Assembly: GCA_022496805.1 (NCBI GenBank)
Contig: CM040089.1
Coordinates: forward strand, 38,300,372-38,364,371
DNA: 64,000 nt
Direction of reading: 5' to 3'
DNA from: Pohlia nutans
Lineage: Eukaryota > Streptophyta > Bryopsida > Bryales > Mniaceae
Under the pieces are notes generated by a model that was given only the letters and a program-made list of their open reading frames with translations, was not told the origin of the DNA and made no database searches. Position 1 is the first letter of the stretch. Each line of letters opens with the position of its first letter. The position numbers were made by a program, and so were the translations under genes. Below, piece after piece: positions 45,404-57,839 of this stretch.

Positions 45404-47930
45404 TCATGCCCTCCACGCTAAGGTCAACAATGTCCATATTCGATCCACTGACACGGTCCGCTCGCTTGCTGGACTCCTTGGATTCGCCAGCCTTGGACCG
45501 GGCACGCCTCGCCAATTTCTGTGACCCGTCGGCGTCTGTGGATTCAGAACCCGCAACGTTGAGGGCACCCGATCCCACGGGTGTACTGACGGGGGCCGCG
45601 TGTCCACGTGCAGAACCCCGACCAGCACTCCCAGGAGAGCCAACGAGATCACCGGGCGCCCGGAATTGAGAACGCGAGCTCCCCCCCCCCCCGTGATGGC
45701 AGAGGCCTCGCCACCTCGTCCGCGACGCCCGACCTTGCCACCCCGGACATACACTGCAGCGCCTGCACTCCGGCCCGACGGGGTCATGTCGGGGAAAACC
45801 ACGGGACGGGTTTCTCGACTGGACCTCCGGATCTGACTCGCACCACCGTTATCCCCATTCGTCCCATGGTTGTTCGATTCTACATGCTGGTGGTCTTTTG
45901 CCTTCCTCTTCTGCGAACCCTTCCCCAAACCCCTCTGCGATAGGGAGGCCTCCCCGCCACGGGTTTCGTCGACTCCGCTGTGGGGATCCGTAGGCACGGA
46001 GGCTTGCGGAGCCAAGGAGGCCTCTCCAGGATCACTGCAGAGTTGGATTCCAGCCAAACGTGAATTGAGATTTGTCTGACTCAATGGCATTGGAGAGTGC
46101 TCTCTACCAAGTCCCGGCAGGGCGGGAGTGCACTCCACCAATGGGGAGAGCTCCCCATGACGGCCAGACGGTGTGTCAGAGCTCAACGGCACTGGGGACG
46201 TCTCCCTAAGTCGTCCAGACTGACTGGGAAGGACGCTTTGGGATGGAGAGGGTTCCCCACGTCGGCCCGGTGGAGAGACGCGTGCCGGAGATGTATCGGA
46301 CGAAATGTTGTCGGGGTTCACCACTTCTGGTCCAGAGGACTTCTGCGCGTCATGTGTGTGTCCCGCCCTCGGGAGTCGGGGAAATGGGGACGCGGCATTG
46401 CGGGGGGGGGCCTCTCTATCTGTACGCCAGTCATGATTCCGCAGTTCAAAGCTATATCTGGGCCCATCGACCACCCCCGGGACTTCGCCTACTTCGCGTG
46501 CAGCCGCCAGCGGAGGAGGACGCACAAGCGCATGAAAACTTAAATCATCCCCGGCTGAGTCCTCTAACGGCGTGCTGCACACTGTATCCTCGACTAGGCG
46601 TTGGCGTTGGCAGGGAGTGTGCGTCGAGGCTAGGCCACGCGTGGCTCCGACAACCGCAGTAGTCGAGTTGGGACCCGGTTGCTCCAATACGGCGTTATCA
46701 GCGGTATCGTCCAACGACAACCTTGAACCGCCACCACCGATATCCATTGGGTCGCCATCGGCCGCACCACCCAGCTCGTCGACATCGTCTGTGTCATCGG
46801 AATCGCCGCCGTCGACTGAAGCATCGTCATCTATGTCTCGGTTTCCCCCGTCGTCCTCACCTCTAATGTCAAGGTCCTTGGCCTCCTTGAGGATGTGGAG
46901 GATTTGCAAGGCCATTAGCTGAGTCGGTCCGATCTCCGCTTCCGAATGAACAAACTCCACGACTTTGCTTTGGCATGACTGCAATCCACAGTGACACAAG
47001 TCAATGGCTATTGCGACGGACAATAGGTAGGGAGGGCTCTCCAATGATGCTACAAAGGTGGAGAGGGCTCCCCAGCGACGCAGAGAAGGTGGAGACTCCC
47101 AATGCAGCACAATAGAGAGATCTCCCGATTTGGCCCCATGTCTAGAAAGACTCTCCAACAGTGAGCGAACTAAGAGGTCCGTGATATCTCAACAAACAAG
47201 CCTCACATTGACCTTCTACTAGGGAGGCCTCCCCATGAACATTCAGTAGAGAGGCCTCCCCACAAACTCGCAGTGCGGAGACCTCCCCATAAACTTCCAG
47301 TGGGGAGGCCTTCCCATGAACTTCCACTAGGGAGGTCTCCCAAGGAACTTGCAATGGGGAGACCTCCCCAAGAACTGGTAGTGGGGAGACCTCCCTATGA
47401 ACTTCCAATGGGGAGGTCTCCCAATAATCTTCCAGTGGGGAGACCTCCCCATGAACTTCCAGTAGGGAGGCCTCTCCATGAACTTGCAGTGCGGAGACCT
47501 CCCGTGAACTTCCAATAGGGAGGCCTCCCCATAAACTTTTAATGGGGAGGCCTCCCAATAAAATTCCAGTGGGGAGGCCTACCCATGAACTTCCACTAGG
47601 GAGGGTAATTTGTCGGAAAAGCCGACGCCCACCCGGGGACTCCTCCATATTGACATTGACTTCCTGCGCACCAGGGGCGGGAATCACTTGCAGCACAGCG
47701 GTGTGGAGAGGCTTGATCTGGTGGTCAGGGTTGGAGGCCAGTACGTACAAAAAACAGATCCTCGGGCGGACACCTGCTATCTCAACATCGATGCCCCACT
47801 TCCAGATGTTGGGGTTGCAAACAAAGGCACAACCCGGCTTGCTTTTAAAGCCAGTAAGGTCATCGTCAAGGACGTTAGTGCAAAGAGGCTTCAGCGCAAT
47901 TGGTCGAATGTCATCGGGAATCTGAGACAT
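45404..47930 (-). CDS. Putative spliced gene, acidic and S/P-rich protein
   Basis: A plausible start is the ATG at 47930. It opens a domain of about 100 residues with GFKSKPGC, CNPNIWKWGIDVEIAG and FLYVLASNP, followed by 27-bp repeats that read as an intron. A second coding stretch begins after a TTGCAG acceptor at about 46980 (SCQSKVVEFVHSEAEIG, ALQILHILKEA), then an acidic tract with D-D-D-A-S-V-D-G-G-D, then a long S/P/R-rich tail to 45404. The domain before the repeats looks genuinely coding. The donor site is ambiguous and the tail is partly shaped by the palindrome. I do not recognise the family. Confidence 0.38.
47219..47605. repeat. 27-bp minisatellite, type 1 (about 14 copies)
   Basis: Unit of the form GTGGGGAGRCCTCCC plus CATGAACTTCCA. 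The 27-bp period keeps long frames open on both strands. It lies between the two coding parts of the putative acidic gene. Confidence 0.93.
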
Positions 47931-48048
47931 ATCAACCCTGCAAGACAACAATGACAGCGAGTCAGACAACGCACCTACATAAAACTAATTTGGGGAAACT
48001 TTCAGGGGTCCTCCCACGCTCCAATTGTAGGACACCCACCTCATGCGG

Positions 48049-48775
48049 TGAATGTAGAGAGACCTCCCCATACTTTGGTTGTGGGGAGACCTCCGGGCTA
48101 TGCTTGGAATCTGGGAGACCGCCCCAGGCTGGGATAGTAGGGAGACCTCTCCATTCTTGGTTTGTGGGGAGGACTTGCTATGCTTGGGCTGTTGTGAGAT
48201 CTCCCCATGGTCGGATGATAGGGAGACCTGCCCATGCTTGGGTTGTGGGAAGACCTCCCCAGGATGGAATGGTAGGGAAACCTCTCCATGCTTGGATTCT
48301 GCGGAGACCTCCCCAGGGTGGGATGGTAGGGAGACCTCTCCAAGGTGGGATGGTAGGGAGGCCTCCCCGTGCTTGGGTTGTGGGGAGACATCCCCATGGT
48401 CGGATGGTAGGGAGACCTCTCCATGCTTGGGTTGTGGAGAGACCTTCCCACGCTGAGATGGTAGGGAGACCTCCCGGTGTTTGGATTGTGGGGAGACCTC
48501 CCTAGGGTGGGATGGTAGGGAGACCTCTCCATGCTTGAGTTGTCAGCAGACTCCCTAGGGTGGGATGGTAGGGAAACCTCCCCGTGCTTGGGTTGTGGGG
48601 AGACCTCCCCAGGGTGGGATGCTAGGGAGACCTCTCCATGCTTGGGTTGTGGGGAGATCTCCCCAGGGTGGGATAGTAGGGAGACCTCCTAATGTTTGGG
48701 TTGTAGAGACACTTCCCCATGCTGGGATGGTAAGGAGACCTCCCTATGGCTGAGATTTCGAGAATGCTCCCCGCA
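48049..48775. repeat. 27-bp minisatellite, type 2 (about 27 copies)
   Basis: Same palindromic core, with two alternating tails, ATGCTTGGGTTGTG and AGGGTGGGATGGTA, which gives a two-unit higher-order pattern. Confidence 0.93.
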
Positions 48776-48779
48776 CACC

Positions 48780-49440
48780 TGCGTCGCAAGCGCTGCACAT
48801 GCACGCGGGTGGAAAGTTCTCCCCACAAACTGGGGAGAGCTCCCCACGCGCGCGCCTCGGGAGAGCTCTCCACACGCTCGCCTGAGGAGAGCTCTCCACG
48901 CAAGCGCCTGGGGAGAGCTATCCACGCAGACGCCTGAGGAGAGCTCTCCACGCAGGCGCCTGAGAGACCTCCCCACGCGGGCCCCTAGGGAGACTTCCCC
49001 ACACGGGCGCCTCGGGAGACCTCCCCAAGCGGGCGCTTCGGGAGACCTCCCCACGCAGGCGCCTTGGAAGAGCTCCCCACGCGCGCGCCTGGAGAGAGCT
49101 CTCCACGCGGGCGCCTGGGGAGACCTCCCCACGCGGGCGCCTCAGGAGACCTCCCCACGCGGGCGCCTCAGGAGACCTCCCCACGCGGGCGCCTCGGAAG
49201 ACCTCCCCACGCGGGCGCTTCGGGAGACCTCTCCACGCGGGCGTCTGGGGAGACCTCCCCACGCGGGCGCCTTGGAAGAGTTCCCCACGCGCGCGCTTGG
49301 AGAGAGTTTCCCACGCGGGCGCCTCGGGAGAGCTCCCCACGCGAGCGCCTGGAGAGAGTTCCCTACGCGCGCGCCTAGGGAGAGCTCCCCACGCGCGCGC
49401 CTGGGAAGAACACCCCACGCAAGATGCTCGGAGAGCCACC
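48780..49440. repeat. 26-bp GC-rich minisatellite, type 3 (about 25 copies)
   Basis: Core GGGAGACCTCCCC (or GAGCTCTCC) plus ACGCGGGCGCCTC. The 26-bp period shifts frame every unit, so the open frames seen are three-unit (78-bp) cycles of repeat sequence. Confidence 0.93.
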
Positions 49441-49740
49441 TAACAATTATCTGGAGAGACCTCCCAAACAAGTAGCTCGGGAGAACTCCCGAGGCAAGCA
49501 GCTGAAGAAAGCTCTAGAGCTAGTGGGCTGAGGACGCCTGTGTTAAAAACGGATGGGGAGGTCCATGGCAAGCTCCCCAGCAACAATAAAAACTAGATGA
49601 AACGGACAACCGGGCAGGATCAAGGAGCTTATTCTATAGGCATGGATGAAGATGTCGGTGTAGAGGAGGACGAGATTGGAATTCGGCAGTGCTTCGCGAC
49701 GGCAACAGAAGCGAGTGAGAAAAAGTGAGGTCAGGAGAGA

Positions 49741-49749
49741 GCTTATATA
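49741..49749 (-). promoter_or_regulatory. TATA-box candidate for the minus-strand acidic gene
   Basis: TATATAAGC on the minus strand, followed by a pyrimidine-rich leader. It lies upstream of arrays type 3 and 2, which would then be intronic or 5' UTR. Confidence 0.3.
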
Positions 49750-49849
49750 GTGTGGCGAGGCCGCTTGAGATTGATCCAATGGTGCAGAGTGGCTGCCCTA
49801 GATGTTACGGTCGTCAGCGCGCCACGTCGAGAAGCTAGTGTAGACAGAG

Positions 49850-50290
49850 TCTCGGCCGTGTAGGAAGGAATGGCAGCCGGGTAGTATAGGTTCTCGGCCG
49901 TGTATGGGCGGATCTCGCCGTCTATGGAAGGGTCTCGGCCGTGTAAATGGGAGATGATATTTCTCCCAAAATATCAGGACGCGTGGCGCCATCTGCACCG
50001 TTCATATTTCGGATCGAACGGCTCCGCCAGCTCACCAATGGGAAGCCACCTTAGGAAACTATGAGTTTGAAACCCTACAATAAATCCCCATTTCAATGCG
50101 GCCAAGAATTTTGAGAGCCCGCTTATATGATCCAAGCCGCCACTTCTGTGTACTTTCTGTCTTAATTACAGCAGTGTCGACGTCGCGCATCCACCGCTTG
50201 ACACGTGTACTTTTTGACGTCATCCGCTGACGTGGTAGGTGCTGCTCTGTCTATTTATTTTTTCTTCTTGTTTTTAGTTTTAATTATTGT
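49850..50290. repeat. Degenerate TCTCGGCCGTGTA repeats, then unique sequence
   Basis: The phrase occurs about three times between 49850 and 49940 with irregular spacing. The rest shows no gene. Confidence 0.5.
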
Positions 50291-50498
50291 ACGGTCCTAT
50301 TTTTGCCATTTATTGTGTACGGAAATTTTGTTTCGATAGCGACATTCATCCCCGTCTGACACGTGGAAAGGAGATCTCCCTATCCGATTTGCTCTTATCC
50401 AAAAGGGAGGCCTCCCTACATGTGAACCCTACAATGCCAGTGGGGAGGTCTCCCCACCAGACGGGGCCCGTAGGGAGGTCTCCGCACCAGAATGGCCG

Positions 50499-50759
50499 GG
50501 ACGACCGCTTGGCCTCCATGGTCGCCCCCGTCACGCTTCAGGGAGGCCTCCCGGAGTGTCAGGTGGGCAGCCATCCCCTGTCCGCCCTCCGTGGGGAACG
50601 CTAATTGATGGGGAGGTCTCTCCACTTGGATGAAGGACGACCGCTTTGCCTCCATGGTCGCCCCCGTCACGTTTCAGGGAGGCCTCTCGGAGTGCTAGGT
50701 GGGCAGCCATCCCCAGTCCGCCCTCTGTGGCAAGCGCTAAATGATGGGGAGGCACTAGT
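50499..50759. repeat. 136-bp tandem duplication
   Basis: Two copies begin GGACGACCGCTT at 50499 and 50635. Both contain TCCATGGTCGCCCCCGTCAC, GGGAGGCCTC and GTGGGCAGCCATCCCC. Confidence 0.85.
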
Positions 50760-52405
50760 AGAAATTCTGTGTCCGGATCAACAAAAAGTCAACAAGAAAG
50801 CGTTGGTCCTGGCTGTTGTTTCGATCGCGTTGACATAGACACAATGTAATACATTTTTGTTGATTTTTTCTGTTGATTTGTTAAAAAAATATAAAAAAAA
50901 ATACTTTTTTTTTGCTGCCCGAATTTTTCGGGTAAGAAAATGTTTTTTGGGTTGCCCGGATTTCTAGGGCAGCCAACTTTATCACCACGGTTGACAATCG
51001 GGTTTGAACTCAAGACCTCACATTTGACACTTAACATTCTAACCAACTCACTATACTTAGAATTTGATGAACAAAGAGAATTTTTTTTCTTACATATACA
51101 CTTACAATTCGATGTTTTAGAACTCAGCATACTTTGACGGCCATTTTGACATAGTAAATTAAGTTTTTTCAAAAAACTTTGTACTAAGAAAAGTTGGAAA
51201 ATCAAGTTAAGTTTCATCTCCGAAAACCCGTTTGTGATTTTTAGCCTCCAGTCAAAAGTTATAGACAAAATTCAGAGAGGGTGTTCGAAAATATCAAAGA
51301 AAACATTCTTTGCTACCTCACTCTGAATTTTGTCTATAACATTTGAATGGAGGCTCAAAATCACAAACGGATTTTTGGAGATGAAACTTAACTTGATTTC
51401 TGAGCTTATCTTAGTTCAAAGATTTTTGAAAAAAGTTAATTTACTATGACAAAATGGCCGATAAAGTTTGCATTTTTTTTTTTTAATGGTGAATTATTAA
51501 GTTAACCCTTCAATGACAGAGGGGGTAAGGGAAAAACCTAGATGTGTTACAAGATGTTACTTCTGCAACTTTGATGAAGTTTGGTTCAAAAGAGAAAATG
51601 AGAAGCATGATGTTTAGTAATTATCTGTATGGTCAAACTTCCAAAAAGAGTTTTAAATACTCATTTAATGAATTTAGATGCATTTACGATTTGAAATTCA
51701 CCAAAATTACTAATTCTACATTTAGAGTATGAAATTTGGTATGATTGGTTAAAACTAAACATTCTATTCTAAAATTTTAAAAGCAAAATTTTCAAAGGAG
51801 AGAACGTCATTAGTTTCCCGAAGTAGTAAGTTTTATAACACTAAGACAATATTGAGGTCTATGTCGTTGAAAAATTCCTTACTAAACCTCAATATTGCAA
51901 ATGAAATGTATCAAACAACACTAGAACATGATCTCTCCCCCCAATTTCGACAAGATATTAAAACTTGAAAATGTCATTTCCTAATCATGGGCAGTCATTG
52001 CTATTTGGGGTGCGACCAGAAAATGGTCGATTGGTCACTTAGGGGCTAATGAGTTCAATTGATTGAATGTTTCAAAAAAACGGATTACTGTGTAGAAACA
52101 AAAAAAAGATTCCAAGTTTTCAGCACAGAGATTCAGAGAAGAAAGAAAAAAAAAGGTTCACAGATGACTGACTGTCATCCCATTCGAGTGAGTTTATTTG
52201 TTTGGGCGTCCATGTGATTGTTTCTGATGGAGCTGAAAGTCAGTCAGCAGCCGAAGTGTGTCAAAATTCACCCTCAATCTCTGTGCTGTGTCACAGAAAA
52301 GGTGGCGCCCCTGGGACATGCCCGGGCAAAATAACTGTGCATGCGTGGAATTGAGCATTGCTTACGTGGGCATCTCCCTCGACAGTGCCACCTTTTCTAC
52401 TAGTG
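50753..52405. mobile_element. Possible non-autonomous CACTA element
   Basis: The left end reads CACTAGTAGAAATTCTG; the right end in reverse complement reads CACTAGTAGAAAAGGTGG. Twelve matching terminal bases starting CACTA fit plant CACTA/En-Spm ends. The adjacent 3-bp flanks (AGG and TTA) are not a target duplication, which weakens the call. A 104-bp inverted pair (AGAAAAGGTGGC / GCCACCTTTTCT, 52295-52398) sits at the right end. Confidence 0.38.
51125..51475. repeat. Long foldback repeat (arms about 140-160 bp)
   Basis: The left arm (about 51125-51280) and right arm (about 51325-51475) are imperfect reverse complements over nearly their full length. Paired words include GGCCATTTTG, CATAGTAAATTAA, TTAAGTTTCATCTCC, CAAACGG and TATAGACAAAATTCAGAG. 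A transcript would form a long hairpin. Confidence 0.85.
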
Positions 52406-52545
52406 TTAGAGCCGGGCGTGCTAGCATGTGAGCCTGGGAGCGTGAGCCCAGGAGCCGGTGAGCCTGAGAGCCCACAGAATTTTTCAGTTTTTTTCAAATT
52501 TTTTTTGGTGGACCTATGACCGTGGGCTTTGGGATTTAGGCATTA
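52406..52545 (-). repeat. Dispersed repeat, inverted copy of 25544-25650
   Basis: The reverse complement carries CCCACGGTCATAGGTCC, CTCTCAGGCTC, GCTCACGCTCCCAGGCTC and ACATGCTAGCA in the same order as the left copy, without the 21-bp expansion. Confidence 0.7.
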
Positions 52546-53031
52546 TTTTCTATCGGTTTAAATGGAATAGGGAAAACATGTGTGCGGTTTTAGGCAAATT
52601 GTATGTCAAAAAAATTAGTTAGGCAAAATTGATGAATGTGTGAAATGTAGTGATAATGAAAATGCATGTAACATTCTAATGTGGAGTCAACAGTTTAATA
52701 AAGAAGTTCAATGTGTTAGAATTTTGCAAAAAGTAAGACTTTTAATTGATTTCATGTTTGTGGGGTTTTAGGGGTTTAAAGACCAAAATGTGAGTAGTTT
52801 TAGATTATGTTTTCAATTCTCAAAGTTTGTATCAAGAAACCCAATGTACCTGAATTTATGAAAGCACATAGAATTGAGTTAGAGTAATTGAATAAGAGTG
52901 AAACCATTCAAATATGAAGATGGACAACAAATGCAAATAAAGTGGTAGTGGCCCTTTTAGTCTCACTACAATCCAATAAAAACATCTGTGTCAAATAACA
53001 CATAATAGTCACAATACTCAAGAGTATAGAG
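52546..53031. other. AT-rich 3' flank of the right methyltransferase gene
   Basis: No coding signal; probably 3' UTR and intergenic sequence. Confidence 0.4.
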
Positions 53032-56000
53032 CTATGGCGAAGCCTCAAATGAAGCCGTGGGACTAGAAGATCCGGACATAGACCCCTCTATGTCACTACA
53101 ATCACTACCGGATGCCTCACCATCAGACTCAGCTGCCTCCTGATCAACAAACTCTAAAACACGAGCAGAAACAAACACGGGGCGTGGACTATGATCAGAA
53201 ATACACTGCTCTGCAAACTGTCTTGCAATTCCTTCTGCATAAGACGGCAATGTGAAGGGTTTAGGAGGGCTAGGAAAAAACTCGGGATTAGAGAAGAAAG
53301 GTCGATGAATTGGAGCACTTAGTCCGCCGCATCTGAAAGCAATAAAAACCATAGTATTAGAAATACTGAAAAATAAACGACCAGCAAAGAACTACAAATC
53401 ATAATGCAAAGTAATTACATAAACCGACTTACTTACTGAATCGGGATTTCTTCACAATCGGCTCCGCTACAATGTCCTCATCGTCCATGTCATCCAAGCC
53501 AATAACAACCCTCGGTTGGTGAGGCCTACGAGTCACAGCGGGTCGAATGAGAGGAGCAAGGACCGCATCAAATATAGCCTTGTCCTCCTCTAGCGCTGCG
53601 ATGTGGCGGTCCACATTGCGGCAAGCGAGGATAGAGGCGCCTGCAAAAACAATCACAAAGTAGACAAATGAAAACATACTACAAGGACAAAAATTGAAAG
53701 ATAGTAGACAAACGTAGACAAAATACATGAGAGATAGTAAACAAATGTAATCAATGTACAATGACAAAAATTGGAACATATCATTTAGAATGAGATTGAA
53801 TTACTAACCAGTCGCGGTAGTGCAATCCAACACCACGTGGCCTGGAAAAGAACATGTCTCGATCAGCATCTGCATGAACAAGGTAGATTTCTCTCACGGT
53901 CCTCGCCATGGCACCTCCCCGTTCATCAACTGGTCATCTTTACCCATGTAGTTCTAGAGGATGTTGTCACGTGCAACATCTACTCCGTTACGAAGAAGTG
54001 CAGGGACTGGCTGGAATGCAAAAGAGGATGGATCCCAATTACCATTAACCCTGATCGCCAAACAAATGCCAAAGCGATTGGTCTGCAAAAGAAAAACAAT
54101 TACATAAGTTTAGGAAAACATATACAAAGTACTTCAAAGTAAATCAATGTCAACATTAGTTTTATAAACAAACTCACCGTCAACAACGGATTGGTAGGGG
54201 ATGTCAGGTGAAGACGGTTCATTCCCCACCAGTCCTTCTTCACCTCGAATCCATAGCTCTTGCAGTAACCCAAGATCTTCGATTTTGTAGCTGATCGAAA
54301 AGGGTAAATAATAATAAGAGCACCATCATCCTGCAGGTGTTGATCTGCAAAATCAAAAGCTGGTTGCAAGAATTCTCGAGGTTCTTGGTTCCACTTGGGA
54401 ACGGTGGAGGCAGGATTGGATACGCCTGGGACTGCCAGACCCTCAGGCATATCCACGATCATGAGGTCCACTAATCCCCTGGAATTCAAGTCACCTTTAT
54501 GCGCCCAGGACTTGTCATTCTTGTGCTAGAAGACAAAGAAGACAATCAATGAAGTTAGTTTCAAAAGCACAGTTTAGGGTTTAAACACATTGATTGATTT
54601 ATGCATTAACACAATCCAAACAAAACTTGAACAATTGAAATACAAACATATCACTCATCAATCGTAGTTTCAAAAGCACAGTTTAGGATTTAAACACTTT
54701 GATTGATTTATACATGAACACATTTCAAATCATAATAGAACAAATTATACACAAACATAGTAATCAATGAATTTACTTCCAAGAGCTCATATTATCAATT
54801 ACATTGATTGTAGAAAACATTTGAAATCAAAGTTGTACAAATTAAATTAAAAAACACTTACTTTCTTCATAAATGCCTTCAAGTCGTCATAAACCGGGGG
54901 CAATGGACCAGTTCTAGTTCCAAGAATCTGGCCCAATGATGTGTTCACTATGAACTCATCATTGGTGAAGTCCTCCACTCGTCCAAGGTCAACCGCCACT
55001 GGGCCCTGAGAGAGAAGATCATAGGGAGAATCACGCTTAGTACCTCGGGTAGGGGTCGATTGTAACTCAGAACCACCGTCCATCGTAGAAGAGGCGCCTG
55101 CAGCTTCCTTCTCGTTCTTCGCAGGTTCAACGGTCTTCTTCTTCCCCTTCTCCTTCTCTGCTGCCTTCTCTGCAGCCTTCTGAATCCTTTCCTTCTCCCT
55201 TAAGGCGGCCTTCTCAGCAGCGTCCTTCACTTTCTGAGCCTTCTTACGATCGGACTCCTCCCGTTTTTTCACCGCCTTCTCTTTGGCTTCGTCATCCTCC
55301 ACATCTGCAAGCTCAATGATGTCTTCAGCTGCACTTGCCGCTGCCTCCCGATTCCGCTTCAGCTCAATCTTTTGGATTGGGGTGAAAGATGTGCTGCAAT
55401 CCAGGTACCAAGCGCCAGAGTTCAAATGCGCAGTAGTCCACGTACGCAGCTGAGCCGGCGATAACATACAAGCGTCTGAAGAACGGTCCAACCAAGTGTT
55501 GAGGAAGACAGGGAGATGTTCTTTGGTAATGGCCTTCTTGGGAAGAAGCTCAAACTTGAAATATCTACAACATTTCAATGTTAGTTATATATACAACGAA
55601 CAATCATACATTGACTTAATGTGAGAATAATGACATACAATTCACATTGCATTAAACAAATCCGTGTCAACTGATAACACTCATTCAATTTGAAAACAAA
55701 TTCATATTCATACTCAATAGACAACTCAATAATGAGTTTTAAAGTTCACTTCATAAATTAGAAACATAATAAAAGAATGTAGTAACTGTTTAGAGCACAC
55801 CTGAAGATCACACGTTTCACAGCAATGTCAGATCCTTTGAATGTAGAGAAATCCTCAGATTTCTTGAAATGATCATGCCCCTTGAAGTAAGTTAGAAAGG
55901 CATGGTCCCAGAGTCGAATCCGCCACTCCTCTATGAAAGCGCTCAACGATAGAGGCTCAAGAGGAGAGTCCATGGAGATGGTAATGTTATCAGCACGAAC

Positions 56001-57839
56001 AATATCATCAAAGTACTCTACTGCCTTCTCTTCAATCTGCAATTTTGTGAAGTATATTCATCAACAGTATTTAGTGACCTTGTAAACCGTTGATCACAAA
56101 CCCAACTAGAACTCAAATATAAATCATGAGCAAAAATTAGAGCACATGAACTCAAGTAGATTAAATAGTGTATGAATATCATACCCCAGCCCACCAACAA
56201 GCCTTGACAAGAAATAATCCCAACTTCTCTTCATTCAAAGGCTTGGGAGGGAAACGAGATGCTTCACGGGTTGCCACGGATGAGTTGAACAGTTTAATCC
56301 ATTTAACCTTATGAACGGGAGTTACAGTAGACGTAGCAATGAGTTGAAGTTTCTCCAATGTTAACTCGGGGGTGGAGTTCAACGTCCAATGTCTCTCAAT
56401 CTGCAACGTTTTACCGTGACAATTAGCATCGTGCTTGAATTTCCATATCATTTAAACAGAAGAAAATTAAATTGATTCATACCTCCTTGAGAAAGTCATC
56501 CCCAATTGCAGGGTTTGCAACGGCAGCCAATTTCCCCAGCTTCATGCTCAGCTTGGCCGTCTTCTCTTTAATTGCTGCACGCATAGTGGCAGCAATACTC
56601 CCAGCAGATGTATCGTCAGGATGGGTTTGTTCACGATGCAGTCGAGCAACAAGATCAGCAGCAACAGCGATCTCATGCTAAACATGCACAATCAATTTCA
56701 ACACAATTAGTATTATTCATTTCATACACGTTTCTAAAAATGTTAAAGACAAAATTGATAACAAAAGTAAAGCATGTACCCGAAATATGAAGGCCGTGAA
56801 CACCTCAACCGATAAATGGTACCATGAACGCTTGGAATTGTTCAATTGACATTTCAATATCTCTACGGGAGAGAGGAGTTCATTGAACATCTCCAATGGC
56901 ATTACACCATACTTCTTAACCCTGAATAACGTGTGAACCAGACTGGTCTTCACGTGTGAATCCTCTGTGTGTCTAAATCAATACAATGAAGGAGAAAATG
57001 AATACAATGAAAGAGAGAATGAATACAATGAAACCTTTGATACAATATAAACACAAAGCTCATAACAATATATAAAGAACATGAACAAAATGATTGTTGT
57101 TTGAGAGAAGACTCACTTATTGATGTCATGCATAACTTGCATGACAAGACCAATCCGCCCTTTAGTATCAAGAATGATGGCATCAATGGAGTAGTGCCAT
57201 GAGGGCTCATTCTTATGCAGCCTCTCTATGTGGTTCATCCAAGCTATCCTACGGTGGTTCCCATCACACACGAAGAACATCCGATTAACATACTGTTGCA
57301 TTCCAGGAATACCACGAAGGAATTTGTTGAACTTCTCATTCTCATCATCCCACAATGGCCCCCATTTCATCTTCTCTTCTTCAGTGACCTCTTGAATATC
57401 ACCTTGTTCATTGGTAAGAGAGACATAGAAAACAGCTGCACCATCTCGATAGCCATGCACAAACTCTTCCTCGAGTTTTGTCAAATCACATGAGAGAGTA
57501 GGTCTCACCATCGGCATCACAACCATTCTACACAATGGGATGTGATGCCGCGAGATATGCACAGGCTAGAGTCGAAGGTTAGCAATTGTAGCTACGGCAT
57601 TCAACTTTTGGCGACTACGAATGACATCCTCGCTCGCCCCCAACGCGGCTTCATCCTCATCAACCTCCTCAGCATCATGTTCTGTGGCGTCTTCATCACC
57701 ACCACCTAGAGAAGGTTGAGATCCAGGACTATCCTCCACCGCGTACTGCTGAGGCGTTTGAGAGACAATTTCCTTCACACGAGAAAAATGCACATTTCAT
57801 ATATTTCTACTAAGAACATCACAAGATAACAAAACTTGC

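Larger units (their letters stand above)
44600..50760. repeat. Region saturated with the palindrome GGGAGRYCTCCC
   Basis: The short palindrome (forms GGGGAGGCCTCCCC, GGGAGACCTCCC, GGAGATCTCCCC) is scattered through 44.6-47.1 kb and 49.5-50.8 kb and organised into three tandem arrays between. It is essentially absent from the rest of the window. Composition jumps from AT-rich to GC-rich at about 44.6 kb. Confidence 0.85.

Noticed and set aside
48079..49475. Frames with G-R-P-P-H-A-type repeats, up to 259 codons
   Set aside because: They are translations of the 27- and 26-bp minisatellites, open on both strands simultaneously; no independent sign of coding.
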